Shown here one piece after another: positions 42,297-57,466 of a stretch of DNA of 64,000 nt. Made by a program: the position numbers and the translations under genes. The stretch spans positions 65,474,605 to 65,538,604 of the forward strand of contig CM077643.1 of assembly GCA_039707465.1 (NCBI GenBank). Reading direction: 5' to 3'. Source of the DNA: Rhabdophis nuchalis. Its lineage: Eukaryota > Chordata > Lepidosauria > Squamata > Natricidae. The first letter of the stretch is position 1. The number at the start of each line of letters is the position of its first letter. A model generated the notes under the pieces. The model was not told the DNA's origin and did no database searches. It was given only the letters and a program-made list of their open reading frames with translations.

Positions 42297-44270
42297 TTTT
42301 TATATTGAAAAAGTTTTATTGGTTTTACATTTTTCCATAGGATGGGGTAAGGGATACAAAGAAATTTTGAGAGCGTTCACGTCAAAGTCGTCGGCCCTTC
42401 CGGGACTTCAAAATACATTAATAACAATAAAAAACATTTTCCGTAACACTACAAAATGAAAGCAAGTACATATACCTAAGTTCTCAATTCTATGCTGTCA
42501 GTCATTTACAAAAATCCAATACAGATATTATGCAATATTATTCAGAAAAATCAAGGCAAAGTTATTTTTTAGATCTAAGTCTCTTGGCAATTGTGTCTTC
42601 AACCTCTTCCTCCAGGCCCCCAGCGGGCGGGGCCGTGCCCCCCCCTGCCCCCCCTGAATCTTCCCCCAGGACAGAGGAGTGTTTTTTGAAAAAGGCTTCC
42701 GCCTCGGCAACTGTTTTAATCCTCACTCTTCCTCCTTCCCAGAACACCAGCATCCCTTCGGGTGTCACCCACTTGAACCAAATCCCGTGATCAAACAATG
42801 TTTTAGACAAGAAGGAAAATTTCCTTCTTGCATCTCTAATCTTTCTTGGGATCTGCTTCAAGATAGCAACCTCTTTTTGTTGGTAAATTAACGGACTTCC
42901 TCTCTGCACTTTCAGGATTTCCTCTCTGGTTGACCTTCTAACAAATTTCACATGTATCTCTCTGGGTACTTCATTTATCCTGGCATATGCTGAGTTTATT
43001 CTGTAGGCTAGGTCAATGTCCCCCCTGATCTCATCCTTGGGTTTATGTAAATAGTCTGCTATAATTGTGCTCATGAGATCAGGGAGGCATTCACCAGGTT
43101 CCTCAAAAACATTCTGAAATCTCAAAAAATATGTCATTCTTTCCATATCCATCCTAGACACATGCACGTTTATTTCCACAACCTCATTAGTAACATTTTT
43201 AATCTCTCCCTTAGCCCCCACCAGCCCCCCTTCCAATTCTTCATTCTTCTGTGTGTTTTCCAGCACTTGTTTCCGTGTGTCCAATAACTCCTTCTTAAAG
43301 TTAATATTTTCTGCCCTCTGGGCCTTAATTTCTTGTACCAAAGTTTGTATAACAGATTCAAGAGAAGCCATCCTTTCTTCTAAACTTGCCAGTGCTGTTT
43401 CTTGTGCCATGATTAGCTGTTAAAATCAATGCCACTAAAATGGCGTTTTCTGGGTGAGGCTGATGAGGCAAATCAGGAGACAAAAGTTCCGTTCAGGGTT
43501 GTAAAGTTGCAAAGTTGAGGAACCAAGAGAGAAACAATTTTCCAACTCAATAAGTATAATAGCGAAGGTACTCCAGAAAAGAAATCACAAATCCAAAAAG
43601 AAAAAATTCTTCATTAATAACCAGAGGAAGTCCAAATTGCAAAGAGACGCTGGGAATTTTCCATAAGTGAAATAGTCAGTCAGGAACAAAGAGAAGCCAT
43701 CTTCCACGCCCAAGCTCAAAGCCCGAAGGAGAGAGTGGTAGAATAAATTGTTTCAGCCAGACCTAGAGACATTGTTGCAAGCAAACCGCAGATCACTTTC
43801 CCTTGCTGCAAACAGTCAGGATTAAAGATTTCCGCTTCCTCGCCGCGAGGAGCCATTTTCAAGTGCCGCTTGAGTCCGAAGTTTTTTTTTTTACAAACAA
43901 ACACCCCCCTCCCAGTCCTTTCAGCCCGGCTGACAGCAGAAAAAAAAAGTTTTAAATCACTCACTCTCCCCCTCACAGCTGAAGCCCCGGGAAGCCTTCC
44001 GACTCATTAGATCAGCTCTCTTCATGATCGCGAATGGCGCCGTCTGCCTTTGGCGAAGGGAAAACCCCCCGCAGCATGTTCTCTTCCACCTAAGCCGAGG
44101 ACAAGGGTCGCTTCCCCCACCGCCATGGGGGGAGCGTCCCAGGCGAGCCGGCTCTACGGGAGACCCCCAAAAAAGGGGCGTCTCGCCCCCGTGGGGGGGC
44201 AGAAAAAGCAACAAAACGGCGAGCGAGCGCTAGGCTCGCCCGTTGCCGCTGGAGCCGGAACCGGAAGTCC
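42297..44270 (-). mobile_element. HAL1-like L1 element with ORF1 only (inner)
   Basis: A complete-looking retroposed unit of about 1,974 bp on the minus strand. GATCAATCAGAGACTTT flanks it (42280-42296 and 44271-44287), a 17-bp duplication. The 5' end is GC- and CpG-rich (from GGACTTCCGGTTCCGGCTCC), like an L1 promoter. A single intact ORF1 follows, then a 265-bp 3' UTR with the poly-A signal CCAATAAAAC and a poly-A tail. No endonuclease or RT sequence is present. The layout is that of mammalian HAL1 elements, L1 derivatives mobilised in trans. An L1 that lost ORF2 by internal deletion or splicing is the alternative. Confidence 0.85.
42562..43410 (-). CDS. L1-type ORF1 protein (RNA-binding), intact, 282 aa
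   Basis: L1 ORF1p forms trimers that bind element RNA and act as a nucleic-acid chaperone in the cytoplasmic ribonucleoprotein. The frame opens MAQETALASLEERMASLES. Residues about 5-85 form a heptad coiled coil (LEERMASLESVIQTLVQEI, then NEELEGGLVGAKGEI). Residues about 95-180 match the ORF1p RRM (MTYFLRFQNV to VPREIHVKFVRRSTREEIL). Residues about 190-250 match the C-terminal domain (EVAILKQIPRKIRDARRKFS, then KTVAEAEAFFKKH). A Gly/Pro-rich linker and a basic RLRSKK end follow. The start is the first ATG after the CpG-rich leader and shares MAQ with the outer copy. No stop or frameshift interrupts it. Length is slightly below the roughly 340 residues of human ORF1p. Whether it is expressed is unknown. 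Confidence 0.85.
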   Translation of the reverse strand: MAQETALASLEERMASLESVIQTLVQEIKAQRAENINFKKELLDTRKQVLENTQKNEELEGGLVGAKGEIKNVTNEVVEINVHVSRMDMERMTYFLRFQNVFEEPGECLPDLMSTIIADYLHKPKDEIRGDIDLAYRINSAYARINEVPREIHVKFVRRSTREEILKVQRGSPLIYQQKEVAILKQIPRKIRDARRKFSFLSKTLFDHGIWFKWVTPEGMLVFWEGGRVRIKTVAEAEAFFKKHSSVLGEDSGGAGGGTAPPAGGLEEEVEDTIAKRLRSKK

Positions 44271-44560
44271 GATCAATCAGAGACTTTGTGGGGTCCCTGA
44301 GATCAGCAAGACATCTTCTTCCCGATCACCGTCTCTGCAAGATGGTTTAGGTCCATATGGACTGTCCAGCGGCAAAAGTATCAACTGCGATCTTGGGACA
44401 TTGAGATTGCAGATCATATCATCGTGACATCAGCTCCTCCCTTCCAAGTTTGTATCAATTGTTGATCCGTGTATTATTGTGGTTGAAACTGAAGAAGTCA
44501 TTGACAGGGAAGACGTAATAGTAGATAATTTTGTGTACTATACCAAGTGTACTATGTGTG

Positions 44561-45039
44561 CATTTTTTTTGTCCTACATGCAGGGCCTATGTAGAATAAT
44601 CAGTAGGTGGAAGCTTTACAGAGGAAGATCCATTTCTCCAATTCTGCTGACCTCCTTGCGTGTTATGAGTTGATGGGCTAAATCCCTGTCAATCATGGCA
44701 CTGCAGGAAAAATCTGTCATCTCCTGATTCCTTCCTGCAGGCTACTCTCCTACGTCCTGTAACATGGTAACATCACCTGAATTAAATTTTTACATAGAGA
44801 CAGATTAGAGTAAAAAAAGGGAGTTGAGCACTTCTACTTAAAATGTCTTTCCATTCCTTTCTTTATTGATTCCTCTGTTCAGTAACTAGTGGGTTATGTT
44901 TGTGTGGATGTGGTTGTTGTCATCATTTCAATATTGCAGTATTTCAGTGTGTTTCACTGAGACATTTTGTCAGTGTATGCTATTTCACTGTTGCACTATT
45001 TCATGGTCACCTTACTTCACACACTACTGTTTTCATCTA
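44561..45039. other. No clear feature
   Basis: Unassigned; it may be BovB sequence too decayed to read, as it lies between BovB-like segments. Confidence 0.3.
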
Positions 45040-45810
45040 TTCATATTTCAAACATCCCTGTATTCAGCTGTTTAGGGAAATGAGCAGAATATTGGTAGAA
45101 GAGATTGATCAGAGACAAGAGGAATAGAATCATATCCTTAAAGCCTGGTATTAAAATGAAAGTAGCATCTTTAAAAAATTGAAAGTTGTTGTCCGGACAT
45201 ATTTGAACTGTGGTTAGATGCAGTTTTACTGCTGCTTCTGCTGTTTTAAATTGTTCAATGGGCAATTCATCTGTACTTGGTACTTGCCTATTTGACAGGT
45301 GGTCTATTACCTGTCATACCTCACTTTTTAGAGGAATTGGTTCTTGAATATATTCTCTCTTGACAAATGTTTCTGTCATTCTAAAATCCCACTTGTGCTA
45401 CAAACTTTATGTCTTCTTTTTGCCTCATTTGCTTCTGGGAGATCTGGTCTATTATTTTTCTTAACTATAAATTTTCTTGTGATTTCTCTGATCCTTCAAA
45501 AGATCTCTTTTTTCATTAAATGTATTTAATTGTTGACATGTTTGGTTGAGTTACTTTTCCAAATTCTTCTTGGCATGACATTGGAAATCTGTGTTCCATC
45601 ATTGTTTATCTTTTTATCCAAGGATTTTACTCCCCATCTTACTTGGAATTTTTCCTCTTCAATATTTTTGGAATATTTTTCCCAGTTCAGTTTTCAAGAC
45701 ATCTCTGGTCTCTTCCCATAGTCCCTTAGGTTTTCATTCATGTAATTTATGCATAGAAATTCTAATATTTTTAGCTTTTATTAGGACCAGGGCTGATTGA
45801 TGCTTCTTAT
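45040..45810 (-). mobile_element. Decayed BovB/RTE-type LINE, RT N-terminal part
   Basis: The minus-strand frame around 45310-45190 reads VIDHLSNRQVPSTDELPIEQ then FKTAEAAVKLHLTTVQ, and a little further FILIPGFKD. This resembles the BovB motif order 'K.SGGDGIPVELF...AVKVLH..CQ' and 'FIPIPKKG'. Upstream to 45810 the reading is rich in K/E with stops. It is probably the same old insertion as 38680-39420, split by the CR1-L3-L1 stack, though its continuity is not proved. Confidence 0.5.
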
Positions 45811-47522
45811 TAATCAGAGTGAAAAGAAAATGAACTATAGTCTAAAAATTATGGTATTTCCCTTTTCCTCCAAAGTATCATTCTAATACCTAATTGGGTC
45901 AGCTGGAAATATTATTACAAAATATTATGTGCAATTATAACATAGTTAACCCAACTTCTGGTATCAACCAGAGGGCATTAGTTTAGTCCCAAGCATCCTT
46001 GTCAGGACTGATTCAACCCTGTGTTCTCATTACAACAAATGGGTATATGAACTCTTCTCTCCATTACTTTCTTCTAAAGCTAATTATTCAAGGAGCTGAT
46101 AAAGATAATATTACATTCCCATACATATTTTAAAAACAGTAACCAAAACCTTCTCAATCCAGCAAATAAAAGTGAGAAAACCGCACAAAATCAATTTATG
46201 TGCAAATATATCTTTGCTATGTAAGAACCCATTCCAGAAACTGGGGGTGCAATTCTGCATTGTTCCACATCTTCAAGGTCAAGGTATTCAATAGTGTGCT
46301 GAAGAAGGTCATGGCATTTTAGTTGCTTCATAGCTCCAGACAGCTATCTCATGTGAATGGGTCTACCTATACATAGATGACAGCTAGTACAAGACAGCGC
46401 AACATTTCTATAATTCTGCTTTAAAGGAAGTGGCATATATAGATGAAAGCTCTTCCCAAATGTTATACTTATTTTTCAGGTACCAAATATTATGTATCAT
46501 CCCTATCTTCTTCTTTTCTACCTACCCATCTGTCTGCTTCTTCCTGGATCATTCTTAATTAAAAATTGTTTCATACCAGCATCACTGAAATGTGCATCAG
46601 CACAATTATGGCAGAGGTACACAAATAATAAAAGTAGCAGCCAAGCATAAAACATTTGTGAATCCTAAGGGATGTCGAGTAGACTCAGGGAAAAAAGAGA
46701 GCCTTAAACAGTTGAGGGTGGAAAACCTTTCAATAAAAGTCCAATCTTGAGAGAAGGTTTGAGGACTGCATTTATTGTATACAGGGTATGCAATGTGGAG
46801 GAATGGAATCACTGAACCTGCAAACCAGATAAAGCCAAGCTTTTGTCATTTATTTGATTTAAGAAAAAATAATAGAATGGCCCACAGTGCATCTGTAGCC
46901 TTTGCAGCCCTACTAATGAAAGTCAAGAATTGTTCTGACTTGCATTCCCTGTTGCCAAGCAGCCTCGTTTAATTCTCCTTTCTTTCTAGGTCCTTGTCCA
47001 GTAAAGTACTTTTCTTTTCCTACAGCTGGCTCTTTCGCCTGAGGATCTGCTCTTTTGCATTTTAAACATTTGCTTGGTTTTTAGTTTAAGCCCCTGAGAC
47101 TAATTGAGAAACGCTGGCTTTCTGCACTGCCAACTGCGGTTATTTATTTCTGTCACTTCATACAGGGCGTCTTCTGCAAATTGGTTTCCTCCCTCATTAT
47201 GGCACAAGGAATATCTTTAAAATAAATAAATAACACTTCTTGGAGGGGTGTTTTTTTTTTTTTGGTTAAGCATAAGATATATTAAAGTGTTGGGTTTGGG
47301 TCTTCTGAATAATTGATAGTAGTAGCCATAGCAACTGCAAAAGTTTTCTTCACTGTCTCCTCAATCTGCCTGCAAAACTGGCACTTTAGACTTCCACTTG
47401 GAACAAGGCAAATTAGTTCAAGCAGAAGCTGAGGCAGACACTATGCTGTAGCTATTTTCCAATCTGAGCAAGGACTGAGTCACAAAAACAAAGTAAACCA
47501 AAGAAAGCAATTGCAAATTGCA
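45811..47522. other. No recognised feature
   Basis: About 1.7 kb of AT-rich sequence with a T run at 47251-47264. No exon or repeat that I can name. Confidence 0.4.
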
Positions 47523-47524
47523 AA

Positions 47525-51409
<3,885 letters not shown>

Positions 51410-51594
51410 CAATTAACCTCTGGAACAGCTTGCCTCCAGAAGTTGTGAATGCCCCAACCCTGGAAGTCTTTAAGAAGATGTTAGATAGCCATTTGTCTGA
51501 AATGGTATAAGGTTCGTGCCCACGCAGGGGGTTGGACTAGAAGACCTACAAGGTCCCTTCCAACTCTGCTATTGTATTGTATTGTATTGTAAAT

Positions 51595-51990
51595 AGGCTT
51601 CAACTTACAACCAGTCACTTAACAGAGCTTCCACAAAAGGTAGTTATGACCCATTTTCAAAGTAAGAATGGCCACACAAACAGAATGCAGCCACTGTTTG
51701 TAGTGCTCTGTGGACACATGACCACACTTTGACTTTTTGCCAGTTTCTGGCATTTACTAGGGATTTTTAGCACACAAAAACCCTATTTTTGGATTTTAAG
51801 TTCCTGTGCGCTGCCCTGAGTCCCTTTGTGGAAGATAGGGCGGGATAGAAATTTAATAAAAGTTAAAGTTATTGGGGAAAATTGTTTTGCTTAATGACTG
51901 CAATGTTCATTTAATGATCATTGCAAAAGTGTTGAAAAATCAGGTCCAATCATATGATGCCTGGACTTAAAGACCACAATGACTGCATTC
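51595..51990 (+). mobile_element. Mariner-type MITE-like repeat with an L2 tail inside
   Basis: The left words GCTTCAACTTACAACCAGTC and ACTTAACAGAG and the right words TTGCTTAATGACTGCAATGT and TCATTTAATGATCATTGC fit the mariner-type MITE family. Between them, at about 51755-51870, lies an L2 3' tail (GCGCTGCCCTGAGTCCCTTT then GGGATAGAAATTTAATAAA). Confidence 0.5.
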
Positions 51991-53549
51991 ATAGAGTACA
52001 GTCAATCTATGTTCAAATATTATTTAACAATTAAACAATTTACAGAATGAGTTTGTGCTAATTGCCATGGCTTAAATTTCACTAAAATGAAAAATAATGT
52101 CTGGACTGCATCACTTTAAACTAAAAAAGCCCGCTTAAAATGATCTTTCAGTAGAACTGATAAGTATCATAAGTGTTCCCAGTCCAATTTGGTGCAGTTT
52201 AAGCTTAAGTTTTCCACTTCAGGGAAAATTAAATGTGTTTTCAGCCTAATATTCAAGATTGTGATGTGAACATTTCCAATTCCATGAATGAGAAGGTAAG
52301 AAAGAGATGATAAAAGAGTTGTCATTTTACATTACTTGTGATTTGAATATTTAATCTGTCACTGCATCAATTGAGGGTAAGGAACATCTTAGCATTTAGC
52401 CTAAATGCTGAGCAAGAAATAATTGGGGCAATCCATGTTATCATGATTTTACACATTGTCAGCCAGTTCCCTGAAGATTCCAAGACCCAACTTTTTTCTT
52501 AAATCTATTAAAAATCTCAACAGAAATTGAAGAGCATCTATACAGAATATACTTTCAGACATTCATCAAAGCCAAATAATCTTGAACATATTTGATTATT
52601 CACTGCTTTTAATGATTGTTCCTTCTTTGTTTTAATTATTAAGTGTGTTATACAAACCATGTATGTAATGCAATATTAAATAATGTATTTATATTTTGTT
52701 ATACTGAGTTTTTTCTAATAAAAAGGTGGTTGGACTTACATGGCAATAATAAAAAGTTGAAGTGATCCATACACTTCCAGTAGAGAAATTAACTACATGT
52801 TTAATAACATAAAAAAATCACATTGCAATATACTTGGATGACATATTTTCCTTCTGCACACACTATACTCAGTGGAATGTGTGTAGCTTTAAGACTGTTT
52901 TAAAATTTGTGTTGGATGTCCTCAAGAAAATTCCTATTTTATTGTATGTCAGGATGAAAAGTCAAACTAGCAATTCTAAGTATTACAACCATCATACTTT
53001 ATGTGACCTGATATTAATTATACACAGGAGAATATCTACATGTCAATGTTCATTTTACTGCACTGGGAAAGGTTTTCAGATTCCACAAAAGCCTGAAGTT
53101 CTGCAGATGTTTATTACGAGCAAGACTCCTGCCAGACTTGATCTACCAAGACAAGTTCTTAGGCACAAAAGCCATTCATTAAGGCATCTTACCATAATTG
53201 TCTGCTTCTTTAGGAAGAACCAAGATCTCCCATATAAATCTACATGTCTCTTAAAATCATTATCAGAGATTTGTATGTATCCCAGAATTCCCAGAGATAT
53301 GTCAAAGTAAAATCAACAATCAGCTAATGGAAGCTTTTCTCCATAATGGCCTACTGTAATGTTGCCAGATATTTCCTTCTGAAGAAAAGCTTTTGAAACA
53401 TGAGAGTTTCAGTCAGTTTATTTCTTTTATGTTCACTGTAGATATTCTTTATGTTTACGTCATTAAGGTTGTTCTATGCTATTTAAGTCAGATGATTGGC
53501 GGCATCTGCCCACCCTTGGCAGATCTCAAAAAGTTATGCAGTGTCATAT
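51991..53549. other. No recognised feature; one orphan 158-codon frame
   Basis: The frame at 52834-53310 on the + strand has no motif, signal or repeat match, and its bias resembles random AT-rich sequence. I do not call it a gene. Confidence 0.4.
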
Positions 53550-53650
53550 CACCAGGAACTATCAGAGCTACACTAAAATTTTTAAAAATGGAAAAAGGCA
53601 ATAGCAAACCATATTTTTGCCCAGAAAACTATATACAATGTCCATGAAGT
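53550..53650 (+). repeat. Possible SINE/BovB 3' tail
   Basis: AAAAAGGCAATAGCAAACCA then AAAACTATATACAATGTCCA and TGAAGTTGCCTGAA resembles the 3' region of squamate BovB-mobilised SINEs ('GGCAATGGCAAACCAC ... GTCCATGGGGTCGCC'). It is strongly diverged. Confidence 0.4.
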
Positions 53651-54694
53651 TGCCTGAATTTAAAAAGATGTATTCATGCATACATACAGTATATACATAT
53701 ATATATATTTGTGTGTGTGTGTGCGTGAAATTTAGAAACTGTCCAATTGAAAATTTTATTTTAAATTTTATTTTATTCTAAACTGTTACTAAATCAGAGA
53801 TGTTAAAATGACTTAATCTGAGATTTCCTAAATTGAACTATGTATGTTAAAATTTATTTCATGATCTATCCAGTGGCCAACCTGAACTGTGTGCAAGGAA
53901 ATTAAGAAGCATAAATCTATTCTTAATTGCATAAAGAAAATGTAATCTTATCTTAAGCCTTTCAATTGATTAATCAATTTTACTTCAAACTTTGACCAGC
54001 AAGAAATACAGAACAATAACAATTAATCACAAATCTATGAAATATCTATGCAACATAAGAACACTGTACAATAATGTAAGATGTACTGATATTTACTATG
54101 AGTCTATAAGAATAAAATTAATAAAATTACTATAAGCGTACACATAAAATCTATTTACTGCAAAATACCTGTGGGATTAAAAACTATGAACTAAAACAAT
54201 ATAACACTCTAAGATGTGAGGTCAGGACGTGACAACTACAAGTGAACAAGACTATAAATTTGAAGTCTATAAACTATTAGATTTATTATAGTATAAATAT
54301 TTCTGAGGCTAAAATCTATAGCACTTGGAACCATAGATAGATAGAGCTATGCAGCCGAAGTCTGTCAAACACTATAAAATGGATTTAAATAACCTATCTT
54401 AAAATAACCTAACCCTAAAATAAGGATAGATCCAAGGTTTTGACTTTTAGAGGAATTCTTCAAATTTTATATCTTAGGATAGAGCTGCCAAGTTTATTTC
54501 AAATTTGTTTCTGCTGTGAAAAATGGTGCTATTTTTTCCCTCTTCTCTTTCGTTCGTCTTTTAATTTGTTCAGTTTCTTCAGAGAATAAATCCCCAAATA
54601 CAGTTCTGTCAGATACTGGCTTTTGAACACCCAGTGTGAACTGAATTAAGGCAGAATACTATGGTTGTCAACTTTTTTTTCATCTCCAATTCAT
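53651..54694. other. No recognised feature; short AT and TG runs
   Basis: TATATATATT and TGTGTGTGTG occur at 53693-53724. The rest is AT-rich unassigned sequence. Confidence 0.4.
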
Positions 54695-55172
54695 ATTCAA
54701 TTCAACTCAATTCAAGTTTAATTTGTAGACCGCTCCCTCTCCTCAAAGGGACTCGGGGTGGTGCACAGGAGATTAAAAAGCATACAAACATAGAAACATA
54801 TAAATATATAAAATCGAATTAAACCAGCTGTATCCCTGTGCTAAAAACCTAAAATCCTTAAAAACTAAACCCCTTAAAGACCCAATTAAAAACAATTTAC
54901 ATATTCAGACTAAGGCTGGAGAGGTAGATTAGGCCAGGTCGGCCTGCTGGAAGAAATAGGTCTTAAGCTTTTGACGGAAGGAGCGGAGGTCCGAGGTTGT
55001 TCTGAGCTCGGGGGGTAGGTCGTTCCAGAGAGTTGGGCCCCCCACAGAGAAGGCCCTTCCCCTGGGCGTCGCCTGCTGGCATTGCCTAGTGGACGGCACC
55101 CGGAGAAGTCCCTCTCTGTGGGAGCGAATGTGTGGGGCAGGATGCGATCTCGCATAACTAGGTCCCGTGCCA
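54695..55172 (-). mobile_element. L2 LINE 3' fragment, antisense
   Basis: The + strand has CAAAGGGACTCGGGGTGGTG (3' UTR) at about 54745 and CAGAGAAGGCCCTTCCCCTG further on. On the minus strand the latter is the GRAFSVAGPALW region, here read in a shifted frame. It is 5'-truncated at about 55172, with small deletions (for example in LRPI). Confidence 0.88.
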
Positions 55173-55651
55173 GAGAACTATTTTCCACATAACAGTTTAT
55201 ACATGTGACCTTAACCCAACTTGGGAAAACTGGAATGCACTCTTTAGAAAGTGCTATTTTTTCTTTGTTCCATGTCCAACAAAATGCAATGCTATTTCTG
55301 ATCACTTTGTTTAGCAAGTGCTGTTTTTCTCTTTAGCACTCCGTTCCCTTTTCCTGCACCTCCACAGCTTGCTCAACATACCTGCCATCGTGTATCCTTG
55401 GCTTTGAACATGGTCAGAAGATACCACAACAACAGTTGTGATACTACTGCTTTGGAAGACTACATGGAGCAAGAGGAAGACTCTGAATTCATCACCACAA
55501 AAAATACATTTAGTTCATCTTTGCTACTGAAATTTAAGCCTAGATTTACAGATCAATAGCATGCCCTCCATCACATGTCCCTGATCTACATGAAACCACA
55601 GGAAGAGATTGCACTGGGGATGCAATTGCAGTGTGACATGGGGAAAGTATA
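55173..55651. other. No recognised feature
   Basis: Unassigned sequence. Confidence 0.35.
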
Positions 55652-56022
55652 AGTGGTACTCGACCTATGACCACAGTTGAGCCCCAAATTTTCAAAATTG
55701 CCAAGTAAAGACAAGTAAATGTTTCCCCATTTTACAATTATTCTTGCCACAGTTGCTAAGTGCAATTGTTAAGTTAGTAATATGTTGTTAAGGGAATCTG
55801 GCTTCCCCACTGAGTTTGCTTGTCAGAAAGTCATGTGATCCTGGAACCCTGCAACAGTCATAAATACATGCCAGTTGCCATGTATTCGATCCATATTCAT
55901 TGATCACATGACTATGAGAATGTTGCTACAGTTGTAAATAAGAAAAACGGTTATGTCACATTTTGCATGCTGTTGTAGCTTCAAATATCACTAAATGAAT
56001 GATTGTAAGTCAAGGCTACCTG
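55652..56022 (+). mobile_element. Mariner-type MITE, 371 bp
   Basis: Left end AGTGGTACTCGACCTATGAC and right end GTAAGTCAAGGCTACCTG are inverted; TA flanks both (55650-55651, 56023-56024). The interior words CCCCATTTTACAATTATTCT and GAATCTGGCTTCCCCACTGA are shared with the copies at 15321 and 56575. Confidence 0.8.
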
Positions 56023-56024
56023 TA

Positions 56025-56572
56025 GGTGGCTTGATGAGAAAGCTGATCTGAGAACAGGGATCTAAAAGAGAACCTTAAAAACACTTACTTAGAGTAGCCA
56101 CCATAGAGTAAGATTCTCTCATAGTTGAGAAGATATAAACTGTGACTTTTATTACAGTTATCAGTTAGGAACTGCTATCAATACTCATTACAACAGTGTC
56201 AAAGATAATATAATCAAGTGTTATATTACAGTCACATATTGCCAACTATTCTGGGTGATTCCTTAATGTCTTATGATATAATAAAAATTTCAGAGATTTT
56301 TAAAAAGGAGCACCCATGACAGCAATTGTGTTCATTAACTTCCTGCATATGATTTGTGGAATGGAATTAGAATGAAGAATGAAGAGTGAAGACTGACAGC
56401 AGTCCCAGGAAGTCAAAATATAAACCTTGTAGCGGTAGCTCACTTCCTGCTATAATCCTGTGAGCAGGCAATCTTAGGATGGTAGAAGCAAGACCTATAC
56501 TGAACATTAACTGTTCTAGGAATTACAGTTATTTCTTAGCAGGATTCTGTGTGTTGTCTGTTGACTATCAAT
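56025..56572. other. No recognised feature
   Basis: Unassigned spacer between two oppositely oriented MITEs of one family. Confidence 0.35.
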
Positions 56573-56574
56573 TA

Positions 56575-56941
56575 CAGGTAGTTTTTGTCTTACAACAGTT
56601 CATTTAGTGGCTGGTCAACGTTACAACAGCACTGAAAAAAGTGACTTTTGATCGTTTTTCACACTTTTAACCATTGCAGCATCCCCATGGTCACATTAAC
56701 AAAATTCAGACATTTGACTTCAACTGACTCATATTTATGACGATTGGAGAGTCCCAAGTCACATAATCACCTTTTGCAACCTTCTGACAGCCAAAGTCAA
56801 TGGAGAAGTCAGATTCACTTAACTTAACAACTGCAGTAATTCACTTAACAACTGTGGCAAGAAAGGTGGTAAAATGGGGCAAAACTCACTTAGCAAGAGA
56901 AATTTTGGGCTCAGTTTTGGTTGTAAGCTGAGGACTATCTG
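56575..56941 (-). mobile_element. Mariner-type MITE, 367 bp, opposite orientation
   Basis: It starts CAGGTAGTTTTTGTCTTACA and ends GTAAGCTGAGGACTATCTG, with TA on both sides (56573-56574 and 56942-56943). The interior is the reverse complement of the 55652 copy (CCATTGACTTTG-type words appear inverted). Confidence 0.85.
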
Positions 56942-57160
56942 TACTGTCTTCAGTTCTTAATGGATTTATTCAGCAGGATTGTAGTAGGATCTCCTTTAGT
57001 AAATGAAGGTCTAAGGATACATTGTCCATATCGTTTCTGCATTCCAACTGACTGCAGCACAGTCCATTGGGTAGAATATGCTCACTGGTGAGAGGGACAA
57101 AATTAGCATTTGCAAGAAAATAAAGGCTTTGTGTCAGCCTTTCATCAAAGTTGTCAAGGG

Positions 57161-57466
57161 CAGTGGTGGGCTGCTGCCAGTTCTGACTGGTTCAGGAGAA
57201 CCAGTAGGTCAGGTGATCAGCTGGCCTCACCCACTCACTCCCGCCCTATACTGTCCTATATTTCCTTCTTTCTGGCTCAGCTGATTCACGCGGCATAGCT
57301 GATTTCGTACCTCCACTGTCCTACTTACCAGGGCTGCCTTAAAAGGTAAGCAGCTGAGCTTCAAATTGCTGTATTTTGAATGCTGTGCATAAGTGTATTA
57401 GGGGCGTGCGTGCACGCAGCGTGCACTCACTGAACCGATTGTTAAACCGGTTGCAGCCCACCACTA
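57161..57466. mobile_element. hAT-type MITE, CAGTGGTGGG family, about 306 bp
   Basis: It starts CAGTGGTGGGCTGCTGCCAG and ends GGTTGCAGCCCACCACTA. No clear 8-bp duplication was found. The two halves carry GAGAACCAGTAGG and CTGAACCGATTG-type sequence. Confidence 0.7.

Larger units (their letters stand above)
40282..44446 (-). mobile_element. L1-like, ORF1-only non-autonomous LINE (outer), split
   Basis: Flanked by a 14-bp duplication with one mismatch inside the L3 fragment. On the minus strand it starts GGAGGAGCTGATGTCACG (near 44440), carries an L1-type ORF1 near 41.5 kb and ends in an A-rich tail (poly-T on + at about 40299-40310). Without the inner element it is about 2.2 kb. Only about 680 bases separate ORF1 from the tail, so no ORF2 exists. 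Confidence 0.75.
39971..44560 (-). mobile_element. L3-type LINE 3' part, split by a 4.2-kb insertion
   Basis: Two pieces, 39971-40281 and 44447-44560, join into one minus-strand reading: FPVNDFFSFNHNNTR, then NRYKLKVNRFKLNCRKYDFS and NRVVNAWNALPDSVV. This is the C-terminal RT region of the snake L3-like CR1 LINE. AGTTTGTATC(G/A)ATT occurs at 40267-40280 and again at 44447-44460, the target-site duplication of the inserted element. Confidence 0.85.

Noticed and set aside
52834..53310. 158-codon orphan frame as a host exon
   Set aside because: No motif, no splice-site support and AT-driven composition; a chance frame is more likely.
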